DNA of 64,000 nucleotides from Lytechinus variegatus (GCF_018143015.1 NC_054758.1:22181001-22245000); one strand, 5' to 3'; shown: positions 1-11,219, counted from the stretch's first letter. Program-made: numbers and translations. The notes: generated by a model from the letters alone, not told the origin.

Positions 1-68
1 CTATTGAAAATGTTCGCACTCTCATTGATATATAAAAAAATAAATACACTTTTAAAGGGGCGCAATTT

Positions 69-232
69 TACAATGTAAAAATGGAGTGCTGATTTAGCAC
101 CTACAGTGCTTGTATAGTGACTGTACTACGAGTGCTGATTTTCTAGTTTAAAATTGAACTAGAAAATCAACACTCGTAGTGCAGTCACTATACAAGCACT
201 GTAGGTGCTAGCACGTTATTTTTTACAGTGTA
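69..232. mobile_element. Small foldback (MITE-like) palindrome
   Basis: Two arms of about 75 bp are near-perfect reverse complements around a spacer of about 8 bp (TAAAATTG, near 150-157). The ends read TACAATGTAAAAA and TTTTTTACAGTGTA. The arms contain AGCACCTACAGTGCTTG and its complement. No ORF. This is a non-autonomous inverted-repeat element; the superfamily is unknown, though a TA target duplication would fit the ends. Confidence 0.75.
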
Positions 233-710
233 GCTCTCGCCCCGGGCGCCGTTTGTCCTAGATACGCCACTGCCTTAATTACATGATAAATTCCAGTTCC
301 AAATCACCCATTTGCAGATGGCCATCTCGTTAGTAAGCCCTCATTGCATAAGAAAACTTCCATTCTTAAGGGCATGGTTTCAGAGTTTTTGGTCAAAACA
401 CCCATAGGCCTATACCCTTTCAAAATCCGAGTGCCCCCCCTCCAATACCAACTGTCATGACCAGATTATTATCCTGTCTGGTAGATCATATCGCAATGGT
501 TGGTTAATTGGGTGATCCCACTGTACCTGGCTATGTCATTTAGTAAACTTCTGATGGGATATTCGTTAAGATTTCAAGCGAAGATGTAAATGTAAGCAGC
601 AACTATCAAATTTCAAACGAAACAATACACTGAAGATTTCTGCAATTGAAATACAAACTTTGTTTTAAAATTTAACCCGATGCATAATTGTTTTACAACG
701 TTAGTGAACA
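233..710. other. Non-coding stretch, no gene seen
   Basis: A GATACGCCACTG motif at about 259-270 is the reverse complement of the CAGTGGCGTA end seen on several repeats in the window, so a decayed repeat end lies here. Nothing else is recognised. Confidence 0.5.
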
Positions 711-922
711 GTGGCGTACCTATGATTTTCCAAAAAATTGGCACCCCCCAAAAAAGGGTCTTCAACCGCGAGTAAAGGACATTACGCACCAGAAAAAAAT
801 TGACAAGCAAAAAGAAAAAGGTATGTTCAAAGGAGGGGGTCACTTGTATCTCGTCAGGGATCAGTTGTGACTCGTCATGAGGGGGGGGGGGGGGCAGTCT
901 GCCCCCCTTAAGTACGCTAGTG
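711..922. mobile_element. Decayed CAGTGGCGTA-ended element with G-run
   Basis: The left end CAGTGGCGTAC is matched by GTACGCTAGTG at the right end (one mismatch). Inside are an A-rich ATTGACAAGCAAAAAG box and a run of about 17 G near 880-896. The same end plus G-run recurs at 9516 and 34722. It is non-coding. Confidence 0.5.
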
Positions 923-1147
923 TTAGTGAACCAGATTATGAGATTGCTTCAGGTGGGGTGACATCAAACTTAACTTACCTTCCAAATGTCGAATCGGCCC
1001 ACATTCCCGTGAAGCCAGAGATATCGACTCACATACTGGTTGATCTAATGAGAAAAAAGGTTAATTCTTTTGTTATATTTTAACACCATGCACATGTCTA
1101 TGTTCCATAAGAAGGAAAAAATCTGAAGTTAAATTGAACCAATCATT

Positions 1148-1387
1148 CACTGCAAAAACTGTTGTGTTAACCGGTGTACATAGAGGACCACACCAGTTAT
1201 TTTACACCGGTGTTAAATTGGTGGTGTTAGTTTTACACCGATAGGTTGTATGAAAACACCTTCTGTTGTTACATTTACACTCTTTGGTGTTATGTTTTAT
1301 CTCTAGGGTGTAATTTTTAACACCTCAGGGTGTGGTCCTCTATTAACACCTATTGGTGTCAGTTTTAACACCGCAGTTTTTACAGTG
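1148..1387. mobile_element. GGTGT-rich inverted-repeat MITE, copy 1
   Basis: About 240 bp with ends CACTGCAAAAACTG and CAGTTTTTACAGTG. The interior is a chain of short GGTGTTAA/TTAACACC blocks, including a mirrored AGAGGACCACACC / GGTGTGGTCCTCT pair. Four more copies occur at 16373, 49918, 53983 and 58883. It has no coding capacity; the transposase family is not identified. Confidence 0.8.
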
Positions 1388-2212
1388 TTGCTTAATATGT
1401 TTACCCAGTTGTGATATAGGATACCCATTTACCAGAAATTTGAGCAAGATGATAGCCAACAATTTGACATTTTTCAAAATCACTTCTTATCTGTCAAATT
1501 CTGAACAAATGTATGATGTGTTAGAAATTTACGAATATTTTTTTTTGGAATGTTTTATATGACTAGCTTAATCATAACTAAAATGTGTATAAGTGTACGT
1601 ATTTAATAAATGAGTAAACATTGACACGAAGGCAAACATCATCACAGAGGCTAAACGAAACAACATGATGGCAGAAATGTAATGGTGTGTGGTGTATGTG
1701 TTATCTTTGATGGAAGAACATCTATTCCGACGCGGAAAAAGAAAAATATCGGAGGAAAATATTTTAGCGACTGGAAAAGGGAGATGTAAGCCTTTTTTTT
1801 TTACTGTAAAGGATGATTTTGGTGTGAAATAAAATTCACTTATTCTGCCAAATAAAGACCAACTTACCATGATTGCTACCATTTTTCTCTGAAGTTCGAC
1901 ACAACCTTGGATCATGACATGCCTTACCGGTACCAATGACGCTACTGTTTGTTTCTTTAAATAAACCAAAGATTAACAAAACAAATTATATTTAAATATA
2001 TCATATTTACAAGGGAATCCTTACAAGGAAATCCTATAATGTATTCAATTTATGCTGCCCTGTATTACATTCGTTTAGAACTAATAACCTGGGCCCTTTA
2101 TTGTAATTGATTCCCTTTTTTATGAATAAAAGGTGATTTATAAAAAAAATACGTCAAACTTTATTTTTAAATGCTCCTCTTTCTTAGCTTTAGAGTAGTC
2201 CTAGTATAAAGT
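1388..2212. other. Non-coding stretch, no supported gene
   Basis: A 133-codon open frame on the - strand (1568-1969) has no recognisable domain. A GTAAGT donor-like site lies within it (- strand, near 1863), so a short exon cannot be excluded. The rest is AT-rich. Confidence 0.4.
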
Positions 2213-2226
2213 AGTATACGTGGAAC

Positions 2227-2527
2227 GTTATGGCCCAGTGGATTAGTCTCCGGGCTTTAAAACAGAGGGTCGTGGGTTCGAATCCCAGCCATGGCGTAAT
2301 CTCCTTCAGCAAGAAATTTATCCACATTGTGCTGCACTCGACCCAGGTGAGGTGAATGGGTACCCGGTAGGATTTTTCCTTGAACGCTTTAGCGCCTATT
2401 AATATGGCGGCTCAGCTACAGCCGGGGTAATGATACCAAGTATCAAACATGTCAAAGCGCAGTTGAGTATATGCACATAGTAACTGCGCTATATAAATGG
2501 ACATATTATTATTATTACTATTATAAT
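2227..2527 (+). mobile_element. tRNA-derived SINE, family A, full length with target duplication
   Basis: The head carries pol III boxes: TGGCCCAGTGGATT (A) and GGTTCGAATCC (B). A conserved body follows (CACTCGACCCAGGTGAGG, GGGTACCCGGTAGG), then a GCGC...GCGCTATATAAAT tail ending in (ATT)n. It is flanked by imperfect direct repeats, AGTATACGTGGAAC at 2213-2226 and AGTATATGGAAC at 2528-2539, which marks a retrotransposed insertion. A near-identical copy lies at 59965. Confidence 0.9.
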
Positions 2528-2599
2528 AGTATATGGAACATTTTAATAAAGAGTGACGAATTTCATTATTTCGGAAGCATGATTAGGGCGGTGTAAAGT

Positions 2600-2920
2600 T
2601 GACTTGACGAAGGAAGGTAACCCAGGGGGCGGGGACACAATATCAAAATGTCCCCCTTACTATTTTTGATCTTTTGTGATGAAATGAATTACATCATTCA
2701 AAATCGAAATAAAACATGTATTTTGGACGAGATGAACTTAGTTTTGGGGTGATAACCCCCTTTTTTTTGGGGGGGGGGGCTTGTCAAATTCATTTTGGTC
2801 GAAATTACTTATACATTTGGGGTGATAACCTTTTTTTCTGTTCTTTTTTTTGCTTGTCAATTGTTCCAGCCCCTTGTCCCCCTTACATTTTGTGAAAGAT
2901 TTCCGCCCCTGATTAGGTGG
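2600..2920. mobile_element. Degenerate G-run / GCTTGTCAA repeat
   Basis: Two ATAACC + T-run + GCTTGTCAA modules (near 2752-2790 and 2827-2862) sit among runs of G and C. The module recurs near 780, 23610, 51460, 51520 and 51865. Open frames across it are low-complexity and not credible as genes. Confidence 0.45.
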
Positions 2921-3056
2921 ATAGGATGGAGGTGAGGGGACAATAGCCACCACTACAAACCAATGATTTTCCTTACTGTTATTTTCAACAATGAACAATG
3001 TGCTCTCCGTTAATGGTGGTACACCCAAATGCTGGTTCTCAAATATGCAACACTAT

Positions 3057-3057
<1 letters not shown>

Positions 3058-3091
<34 letters not shown>

Positions 3092-3425
3092 GATAATAAT
3101 AATAATAATAATAATGGTGGCTACTTATATAGCGCACAGGTCTACCTTTTGGTGCTCATGGCGCTTCAAGGAAAATAAACAAAAAACACAACAACAATAG
3201 AAAGCAAACAAGAATAGAATTTGAATTCTCCTGAATAAACACAATATTAACATGATTAAACTGTTAATGAGAGATTAAATATGTTTTCAACTGGGACTTG
3301 AATGTTTCTGTTGATGAAATTTGGCGTAATTGGATAGGCAGTTCGGTGTTTAGCCATTTCTGTATTACACGAACACCAATTGGTGTCAACTTAAAAATAT
3401 CAAGATATCTTCTAGGGGGAAGGGG
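3058..3425 (-). pseudogene. 3' end of a CR1/L2-like LINE
   Basis: On the - strand the frame ending at 3264 closes with ELPIQLRQISSTETFKSQLK, the usual C-terminus of CR1/L2-type reverse transcriptases. About 100 bp later comes an AGCGCCATGAGCACC...GCGCTATATAAGTAGCC tail followed by an (ATT)n run (3058-3113). That tail matches the SINE tails in this window. Only the last ~50 codons and the 3' UTR remain. Confidence 0.65.
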
Positions 3426-3429
3426 GGGG

Positions 3430-4185
3430 GATAATTGTATTCTTGATGATTTCATTGTATAAGCCAGGAGCAGATCCAGGATTTTCACGAAGGGGGGGGG
3501 GGGAGGGGCACATTTTCCCGAGGAAAAATTTGACATCCCCCCCAAAAAAAAGTTCAACCTAAAGTAATGACATTTCGTCCACGAAAAATGTTTACAAGCA
3601 AACAAAAGGGGGATTTAAACCAATATTAATGACATTTCGTGTACGGATCCATCAGTGTATAGGCCTACTTAAAGGTGGCAAAAATGTCTCCCGACACAAA
3701 TACTGTGAAAACATTACAACATTTACAATACAGAAGAAATACCACGTTTTGCGATATTTTTTCGGTGCTATATCTTCAAAATTACGGCCAGTGGTGTAAC
3801 GTCAACACTATATTGTGTTCAGTACTGAACTGAATCCAGAGCATGTGTTGATATATCACCGAATGTAGTGCTTAATTATGGTGAATATTACTCAACAACT
3901 TTACTACATTACAGTTTCAACAACGGCCAATGCATGATAAACAAAAATCAACACTCATTACAGAAAGATTTGTGTAAGATGGTTGTTAACACAATCGTCA
4001 TAATTGTAGAGTAAATGATAAAAATAATATAATTTCGTCAAAAATTAATTTGAATGCTTATCAATGAATCCTAAAATGTAGTCGTTTTTTTATTTTATTC
4101 AAACACCTCTATTCTCAGGGAAAATACATTCATTGCACGAATCTAAAAGCACACTAATAAATCCAAACTAAAAGGCCTACTATGC
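3430..4185. other. Degenerate G-rich repeat, then unannotated sequence
   Basis: 3465-3640 holds GGATCCAGGATTTTCACGAA-type sequence, long G runs and a TTTACAAGCAAACAAAAGG box, all of the dispersed G-run repeat type. From 3640 to 4185 no gene or repeat is recognised. Confidence 0.4.
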
Positions 4186-4353
4186 CTATTTGAAATTGCG
4201 CTCAAAAAAATTATTCTTTATCATGTTTATGGAAATTGCGAGGGAAAAAATGATTGATAGTGAATTTTGCGGGGAAAAAAGGAGTTTCTATCAATATTGC
4301 GTAGGAAAACAACGATTTTATGCAAAAAAAATTGGGCGGGAAAATAATGAAAT

Positions 4354-4584
4354 TCAATTGAAGATTAGCAGGAAAAGAACGAGTGTATATTTACCCAGGG
4401 TATTAGTAGGCAGGGGAATGATCATCATTCCAAGTATAAAGCAGAGATAGCCGATGAACAGTGCCATAGTTGAGGCGTTCTCTTTAGATCCAAATGCTGC
4501 TATCAAAGTAATAACTCTGGGAATAGTTCTACCGCTCCACGTACATATCAAGGAAATGACCCCAGGAATTGTTGCCCTGCCCAA
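4354..4584 (-). other. Possible membrane-transporter exon or remnant
   Basis: The - strand reading is hydrophobic with an AAFGSKENASTMALFIGYLC stretch. It loosely recalls the WFG-x-E-x-ST segment of SLC49/FLVCR-type major facilitator transporters. A donor-like GTAAAT follows ...NTLG, but no convincing acceptor or partner exon was found. It may equally be a chance frame or pseudogene. The family likeness is from memory and weak. Confidence 0.22.
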
Positions 4585-4885
4585 TTAACAACTAAATTTA
4601 TGACCGTTCAAGCTTGTAAATATGACATTTTTTAAAGTATAAACAATTATAATTTTTTTTTTCGTCTCATTAGCTTGGTTTTATCTTTCATTGACGTCAG
4701 ACTACCTGCATCGCGGTATCTGGTTGAAAAATATATTTTGATGAATTTGGTGAATTTCGTTAATCAGGTTTCAAGTTGTCAATAAATCAGAGATCCCAGG
4801 TAAAGGAGAGCTTTACAATGATAAGTCGTTTGTCTATTCTATAATGATAAATCACCGATAATCTCGGTTTTTTTTTGTTGGAAGC
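4585..4885. other. Non-coding stretch
   Basis: AT-rich sequence with a GGAGAGCTTTACAATG string near 4806 that resembles one at about 10477. No gene recognised. Confidence 0.4.
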
Positions 4886-5625
4886 ACTGTATAAATATAC
4901 AATGTGTGTCAATAAAAAGTTTACACTTTATAAGTTCCTGGGAATTGAAAAATATACCACATTGGGATAACTTTTTAACATACATTCTTGGGTTTATTTC
5001 TCATCTGTCGAATAAAAGAGTTTTTTAGACAGGATGTTACACTCGAGTGAGCACTGTCCCTTTTTGTAAGGCTCGCAGAAATCGGTTTGCGCATAAATGT
5101 TTATTTTCACGCTGTGTCAAGGAAACAGGCGAAAACGAACTGACCGTGCGGTACATTTCTTATGCATTTTTTTTTGCATTTTTAGCGAATTGAAATGAAA
5201 CAGATACATTAAAACATTTTGTAATAACTTTCGCACCCACATTAACATTTTAACCCAAGGTATATAAGCACAACCTTGCCCTTTTTGTGCCAGCTGGATC
5301 TGATGACATAACTTAATGTAAACAAAGTTTATTTAAAAAAATCTCCGGCATTCTTTCACTAAGTTTTTATTAATAATTTGGAACTACAATTCATATTTCA
5401 CTTAATATTTGTTTCTCCACAATCTTCCCAATTTTGACAATGATTAGCGAAACGAAAATCAAATCCAAGTCATTTTATGTAAATCACAGCTCCGTGTTAA
5501 GACAATATCATGAAGATGACGTCAGTGTGTTGTTGTGTGTGTGGGGGGGGGGGGGGGGGCGCGCAGTAGCGCCCTACGAAGTGTTTTGCGCAAGGAAATA
5601 AGTTAAAAAGGTGAACCCCGGCTAA
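4886..5625. mobile_element. Decayed Tc1/mariner-type non-autonomous element
   Basis: It aligns along most of its length with the better-preserved element at 44682-45657. Shared blocks include AAAAAGTTTACACTT, GAGTGAGCACTGTCC, GCCCTTTTTGTGCCAGCTGG and AAATCACAGCTC. The left end (CACTGTATAAATATACAATG) is partly rearranged and the right terminal repeat is not visible. A G17-18 run lies near 5545-5560. No transposase frame remains. Confidence 0.7.
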
Positions 5626-5739
5626 GTTTCATTGCTTTATTCTCTCTGTATCTACATGTAGCATCCTCTTAAATATATACCAGGAAGCACATCACTATGT
5701 ATAGGTTCCTGCTCTTCACAATTGTATAAAAATATGCAT

Positions 5740-5783
<44 letters not shown>

Positions 5784-6784
5784 TAAGTGGGAACACAATC
5801 TTAATTTCATCCATATTAAAAGAACCTTGGTAATGTTGGCCTATATGCTTTTAAAACAAAAATAAAAAAAAAGAAACACAACAAGAACTCGATCTGCTTT
5901 CAGGATGAAGACTATAACTATAAGACAGGTTTCATTACTTTCAAGAAAGCATTAGTAACCTACATAACGCAGGCTTTTATTTCCAAAGCTAAATGTTAAA
6001 ATAGGGGTTTATAGGCATATGCACTTAAGAAATTGATATTATCAGCACTTTCATTTACACAGGCTAATTGAGTTTAGACTCTATCTAAGGCAGTACTTAA
6101 GAAAATTCTAAGGACTGAAATATCTTCTTGTAGGAAACCAAAACAAACAAACCTAATGATCCTGCCGTTTCAAATCAATTAGTTGTACGGTAGGCCTATT
6201 AGCAGAAAACCACTCAGGACTGTCATTAAACGTGGTGAAAACGGTTTTTTTATTCTACACCATCCGATGTATTGTTTCAATTAGCAAGATGTTTAATTAT
6301 AATTTGTATGGTGTTTACTAGTACATACCTTTCGTGTGCGCGCGTATGTGTGTCTGTGGGAATGTGTGGGTGCTTCTTTGGCCGTACATTCGGTGACGAA
6401 ATTATAATGATGACTATCATCATGTAATTATGAGTCTGTCGAAATTCTAACGTCCTATAAATATCAAAATCTTATTTACGAGCAGTCGACGAGGATCAAA
6501 ACATAATTTTTCGTCATTAACACTTGACGTCTGTCTAGTTTAATTGCTGAAAGCAATCACACTGTGAAATGGTGTGCAAGCGATATCACGATCATCTGAG
6601 TCAGATTGTAAACATTATCGTCTTCTATTTCAGATTTTATTTGTGATGATGCCAAAACTTTACAACGATAAAAAAATTCTGGACTAGATTTCGATTGAAT
6701 CAACATGATCAAGGTTATGATGAAAGAAAAAGAGTTGTAATTCGTGGATCATATCAACTTATGAGCTAACATTCCTTCTAGACG
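5626..6784. other. Non-coding stretch with a CA/TA microsatellite
   Basis: (CA)n followed by (TA)n lies at about 5741-5782. No gene or other repeat is recognised in the remainder. Confidence 0.5.
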
Positions 6785-6789
6785 TTATT

Positions 6790-7022
6790 ACCGTGGGCTC
6801 GTTCTAGCATAGACCTACTTCATGGTTCTAGCAATGGTGTCGCCTTTAAAGGCGTTCAAGGCAATCTTTCCGATCAAGACATTTACCGCACCTGGGGATG
6901 GATTTAAACGATTTTTATGAACTTCTCGCTGAAGGAAAGTGCGGCATGGCGGCAGATGGGATTTGAACTCGTGTCCCTCTGATTAACAGAACGTTGACTA
7001 ACCCACCGCAACACTTCCACGC
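6790..7022 (-). mobile_element. tRNA-derived SINE, antisense, decayed
   Basis: Plus-strand TGGGATTTGAACTC (6957-6970) is the complement of a pol III B box, GAGTTCAAATCCCA. About 40 bp further out, CTAACCCACCGCAACAC reads on the - strand as an A-box region. The body (6790-6950) is unlike family A. It sits just 5' of the GPCR start codon, so it may contribute to that gene's upstream region. Confidence 0.5.
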
Positions 7023-7086
7023 TTGGGAGACAGGAATTATTTTAATATTTGTTTTCTGTCTGCCTTAACTAAAGACGCTAGAGATC

Positions 7087-7522
7087 ATGAATGAAAACGA
7101 ATATGTATCAAATTCAACCATTATTGAATGGCCAACGCTACAAGTATATCAGATAGTATTGGGCTTTACGAATATAGTTCTGAATGTCATTTCCTGCGTG
7201 CTGACTTTGATTACGATGTTGTGTATAATACTGAACAAGAACTTTAGAAAGTCAACCAACATCATACCTTTCAACATTGTTCTATGTGATTTCGTTATGG
7301 TCATGACGCTTTCTGTTCATTTCTTGGTACGTTATGAAGTGAAAGTACACTAGTAATGTTATTATTAGGTTTTTGATGTCATAACTATCATCATCGTCGT
7401 CGTTGTCGTCATCATCATCATCATCATGACATTGTCGATGACGACGAAGATTTCATGATGATGGATAATTATGTCATATTCATCATCCTAATCATTATTG
7501 CAATTCTATAACTATTTGCCTC

Positions 7523-7583
<61 letters not shown>

Positions 7584-9345
7584 CCATCATCATCATTATC
7601 ACTATCATCATCATCAGCAGCAGCATTTTTACTGTGTATTATGTACAATGACCCTCATCTGAAGTAGATGTGAACTCAGTATGCTCAATAGGAACTAAAA
7701 TTAGTACACCTTTTGTAAATAAATCATACATTTAAAGTGTCACCAATTGATAATACTAGTAAGTCTGACACATGCTATGCCTAGTGTATCAAAACCTACA
7801 TTGCTTCTGACTGGTAATTTGAGAACGAGAAATAAAACCATAGGTAATGTACACTCTGTCTTGTCACTTAAATAACTACTAGATCTATAAACTTGCTATT
7901 GGCGCAACACAATAACTTGATCTTGGACAAATAGAAAATAGTTTTTGCATGCTAAACAATATATCCATCTCTCATCAGGCAATGGTAAGTTTGGCACAAT
8001 ACTTCCAATTCTATAAGTAGCGGATACTAAGCGATATCAATTTCTTCCAAGTAACCGCAAGGGTACTCACGGTACAAGTTCTTAACATTTTAGTGTTAGG
8101 ACTGACTTCGACTGTTCAAAAATCCTCTCAGTTATCAAACTGTGAACCGCTGAAATCGATGCATATGTTTTACTTATTGTATACAAAGCACAGCTTGGTC
8201 AAGCTCCTGGCTACACTGCAAAATTATTGAGGTATAAACCAATAGTCATGGTCGCAAATTGCACAGTTCAACTGATCCTCTGGTTTTAGAGATTCCATCC
8301 GTCAAAACAAAGTAAGACTAGGTGATCAAGCATTTTCTTGTGTAGCCCCTAAGCTCTGGAAGAGCTTACCTTTGGAAGTTAGGAAAGCATAGCCGAAAAC
8401 AACTTTAAATCAAAGCTCAAAACACATCTATTTAATCAATGATAATCATTTTAGGAGTCCTATAAACATGAAAAAGGGCAGTAGAATATATGCTTTAAGA
8501 AATAGTTTATAAGCTCTATGCATTAATTTACTAAATTATTATTATTTTTATTCTGTAAACAATTTAAGAATTTGGTAGGGAGGTAGAGAAATAATGGAGC
8601 TTGCACAGGCCTGACCTCTACCGGAAGTGCATGTCCCAGCAAAATTGCAAAATTGGATGTTGATATCGAAAGCACGAGTATTAGCTGTATTACGTCATAA
8701 GGAGTATTGTGTATTGATTGGAATTCTTTTTATCTTTATAATATGTAGGACAATTCGCCAACTGATGCTGCATTTGTTTTGATATACGTAGCAGATTTCG
8801 CATCTGTACTGAGCATTTTACTAGCCGCCGTACACCAGTTCACTACCATCCGGTTGGACCCGTTCGGTACCCGTGGACTTATCACGACGCCCCGTGTCAT
8901 CGTTGCCTGTATTATCAGCTGGGTCGTCTTCACACCTGCCGGGATTTTCTTCAGAAGGATTCAGAATTACAAAGTTTTTTACGTTGCATCAGCATCTAGC
9001 GACACGGCTCTCCTCGTCCTCACTGGCTTCTTCTATGGCTTCGTCTATACCACAATCTCAAGCGGCCCGGCTGGTATCAGCTTTTCTAATCAGAGAAAAC
9101 TAGAAAACAGAAGAGTATTTGTCACAATATCTCTCATTTACGTTACAACTTTATTTTTTAGAGTAGTGTATAGATTATTATATGTCCTGGCTGGATTTTT
9201 GGATTCGATTGACTTTATTCTTGTGGGAAATATCATCTATGATATTGGAACAATGTCAAACTCACTGGTATATTGGTGGCGACTTAAAGAGTTTAGATCT
9301 TTATTTAAGTGTAAGAAAATCACAAGAATCGATGTACATGTTTAA
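7087..9345 (+). CDS. Divergent rhodopsin-type GPCR (two exons)
   Basis: Exons 7087-7326 and 8749-9345 join in phase 0, using donor TTG|GTACGT and acceptor TATGTAG|GAC, and give 278 aa. Seven hydrophobic segments fit at residues ~22-48, 60-80, 88-110, 129-148, 162-185, 203-222 and 238-257. The N-terminus has an N-S-T glycosylation site (residue 9). TM2 keeps an Asp in IVLCDF (residue 68). The DRY position reads HQF (109-111) and the TM7 motif is NSLVY (251-255) instead of NPxxY. The ~1.4-kb intron holds a LINE fragment and an ATC repeat. Loss of canonical motifs and small size recall the fast-evolving 'surreal' receptors described in sea urchins; that placement is inference. Ligand unknown; likely plasma-membrane chemosensor. 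Confidence 0.75.
7392..7625. repeat. ATC/CAT trinucleotide microsatellite
   Basis: Two blocks of ATC repeats (about 7392-7427 and 7525-7615), separated by imperfect ATGATG-rich sequence, lie inside the GPCR intron. They are not coding. Confidence 0.9.
8030..8640 (+). pseudogene. CR1/L2-like LINE 3' fragment inside GPCR intron
   Basis: Broken frames encode LIVYKAQLGQAPGYTAKLL and then GDQAFSCVAPKLWKSLPLEV, followed by an NFKSKLKTHLFNQ-type end. This is the diagnostic tail of CR1/L2-type reverse transcriptases. Stops and frame changes show that it is dead. Same orientation as the host gene. Confidence 0.75.
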
Positions 9346-9515
9346 TGTCTATGTAAAGTAGGCCTATTATCAGAAAACAAGTCAACTTTAGATAAACGAT
9401 TGACATTTTAAAATTGTTATGTTAACTTTTTGAACAATTTTGGAAATTGGCTTTATTAACAGATAGTAGACACCACAATAATGCGATATTGGCAATTGAT
9501 GGAAACTGGTAGGAT

Positions 9516-10260
9516 CAGTGGCGTACCGTGGGTCATCACGGCATGGGGGGGGGCACCAGAAAAAATGTTGAGTCACTTGGTGAGCGCGCGAAGCGCGCTC
9601 AGTTGCCAGGTATACTGACTTAAACTGACCCAATAAAGACAATAAAAAGGACAGTGCCATTAAACGGATAGGTATCTCACTGGTCACATAATGCGAGCGC
9701 GAAGCGCGAGCAGAATTTTTTTTGATATTCAGACCTAAAAAGGGATGTTCTAAACAAACTTTTGTAATCATGATACGTACCTGTCTTGCTAAACAAAAAA
9801 TGCGAGCGCGAAGCACGAGCTGAATTTTTTTTGTATATATTGACCACAAACAGGGATATTTCAAGGACTATTTTTTTAAGGAATCGATTAAGTCAGAGTA
9901 TACATATCTCACCATAGTCATCTAATGCGAGTGCCAAGCGCATGCTTATTTTGTTAGAATTACATCTAAACACATTAAGCACTTCATTGTAATACGCATC
10001 TCACTAATCAAATATTACGAGCGCGAAGCGCGAGCTGAAATCTAAGGAAATTCAGACCTGAAGAGGAGCATTTTAAGGCTTGTTTGTAGGAATTCACGGA
10101 GACCATGCATTTTCACTAAATAATGTGAGTGCGAAGCGCAAGCTGAAAATAATTGATATTCAGATCAGAAAAAGGGACATTTTAAGGACTGATTTTAGGA
10201 ATTCATGAAGAGCAGACATATCTCACTAATCCACTAATGCGAACGTAAGCACGGATAGGA
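9516..10260. repeat. Composite repeat: CAGTGGCGTA end plus GCGAGCGCGAAGCGCGAGC array
   Basis: It starts with CAGTGGCGTACC and a G-run, then has seven units of about 93-123 bp. Each carries a palindromic GCGAGCGCGAAGCGCGAGC-type core (near 9582, 9688, 9801, 9924, 10017, 10124, 10236) followed by a body like TTGATATTCAGACC...ATTTTAAG. Cores decay toward the right end. Related arrays lie at 33015, 36100, 59122 and 63940. Confidence 0.8.
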
Positions 10261-11219
10261 TGTGTTTTATTGTAAGACCTTAAAATAGGTCTTAATAGCT
10301 GAACGTTGTTTATTCAAATACATGAACACTTCATATTGGCTGGATATTATGATTGCACGTGGAAACAAACACTCGTTAACATTAAGTTCTTTGTTTTAAT
10401 AAGTAATGCATCTAAACATATGTTGCCATTTTATACCGATTTTATTTTTGTATATTTGTAAACCCCGACTAGTGAGGAGAGCTTTACAACAGAAACTAGC
10501 TTTTCTTTTAGTCATCCTCAGGCACTAGTTGGTGGTAATGTATTCCTCTTGTACATATTCTTGTTGTCTTTTGCCTGGAAATAAAATGAATAAAAATGGG
10601 GATATCACTCAAAGTATGAAAAAGAAAATCAACAATGACACAAAATTGGTAGTATTATTTCGTTGGCAATACGACCATGTACAAACATTGATAGAACGTT
10701 GGATCTGGACAATGAGTTCATTGCGGCGTGCCTGGCAAAACTGGATTCGCACAGACATTGAATAAAGTGATTATTTTTTCTGCATAAACCCCAACGTAAG
10801 TTTTGAATAAGAATGTGGCTTGATTCACATGCCGTTTAAACTCGAAACAAATTGTGTGGGATTTTTTGTTTTAAATTTTTGCTAACCATATTTTTCAAGT
10901 ACATGTATCCAAAATAGTCCTAAATATAAACAGAATCGATGGACATATTATGATGTAGGATGATAGGATAAGTATGAAAATTGGAGAATAATATGGGTTA
11001 GGTGATAAAGAGTTGTGTACTTTTCCTTGTAACCAATTAGGCATATTATTATTTTTTTTTGAATTAATGTCAAATGTTGGGAAAATGTCGGAATGATGTT
11101 AGAACGTTGGATAATTATACCTAGAGAAACGTTGAACAATATTGTGCAAGCGTTTAACATATAAATAAATGTGTGTATTTTATGTCTAGTTCTTAAAAAT
11201 TTGAATAAACAGAATTTCA
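10261..11219. other. Non-coding stretch
   Basis: AT-rich. Short frames at 10529-10765 (+) and 10948-11259 (-) show no recognisable domains. Confidence 0.45.

Noticed and set aside
1568..1969. 133-codon frame on the - strand
   Set aside because: No recognisable domain and biased composition; kept only as an unannotated stretch with a possible donor site.
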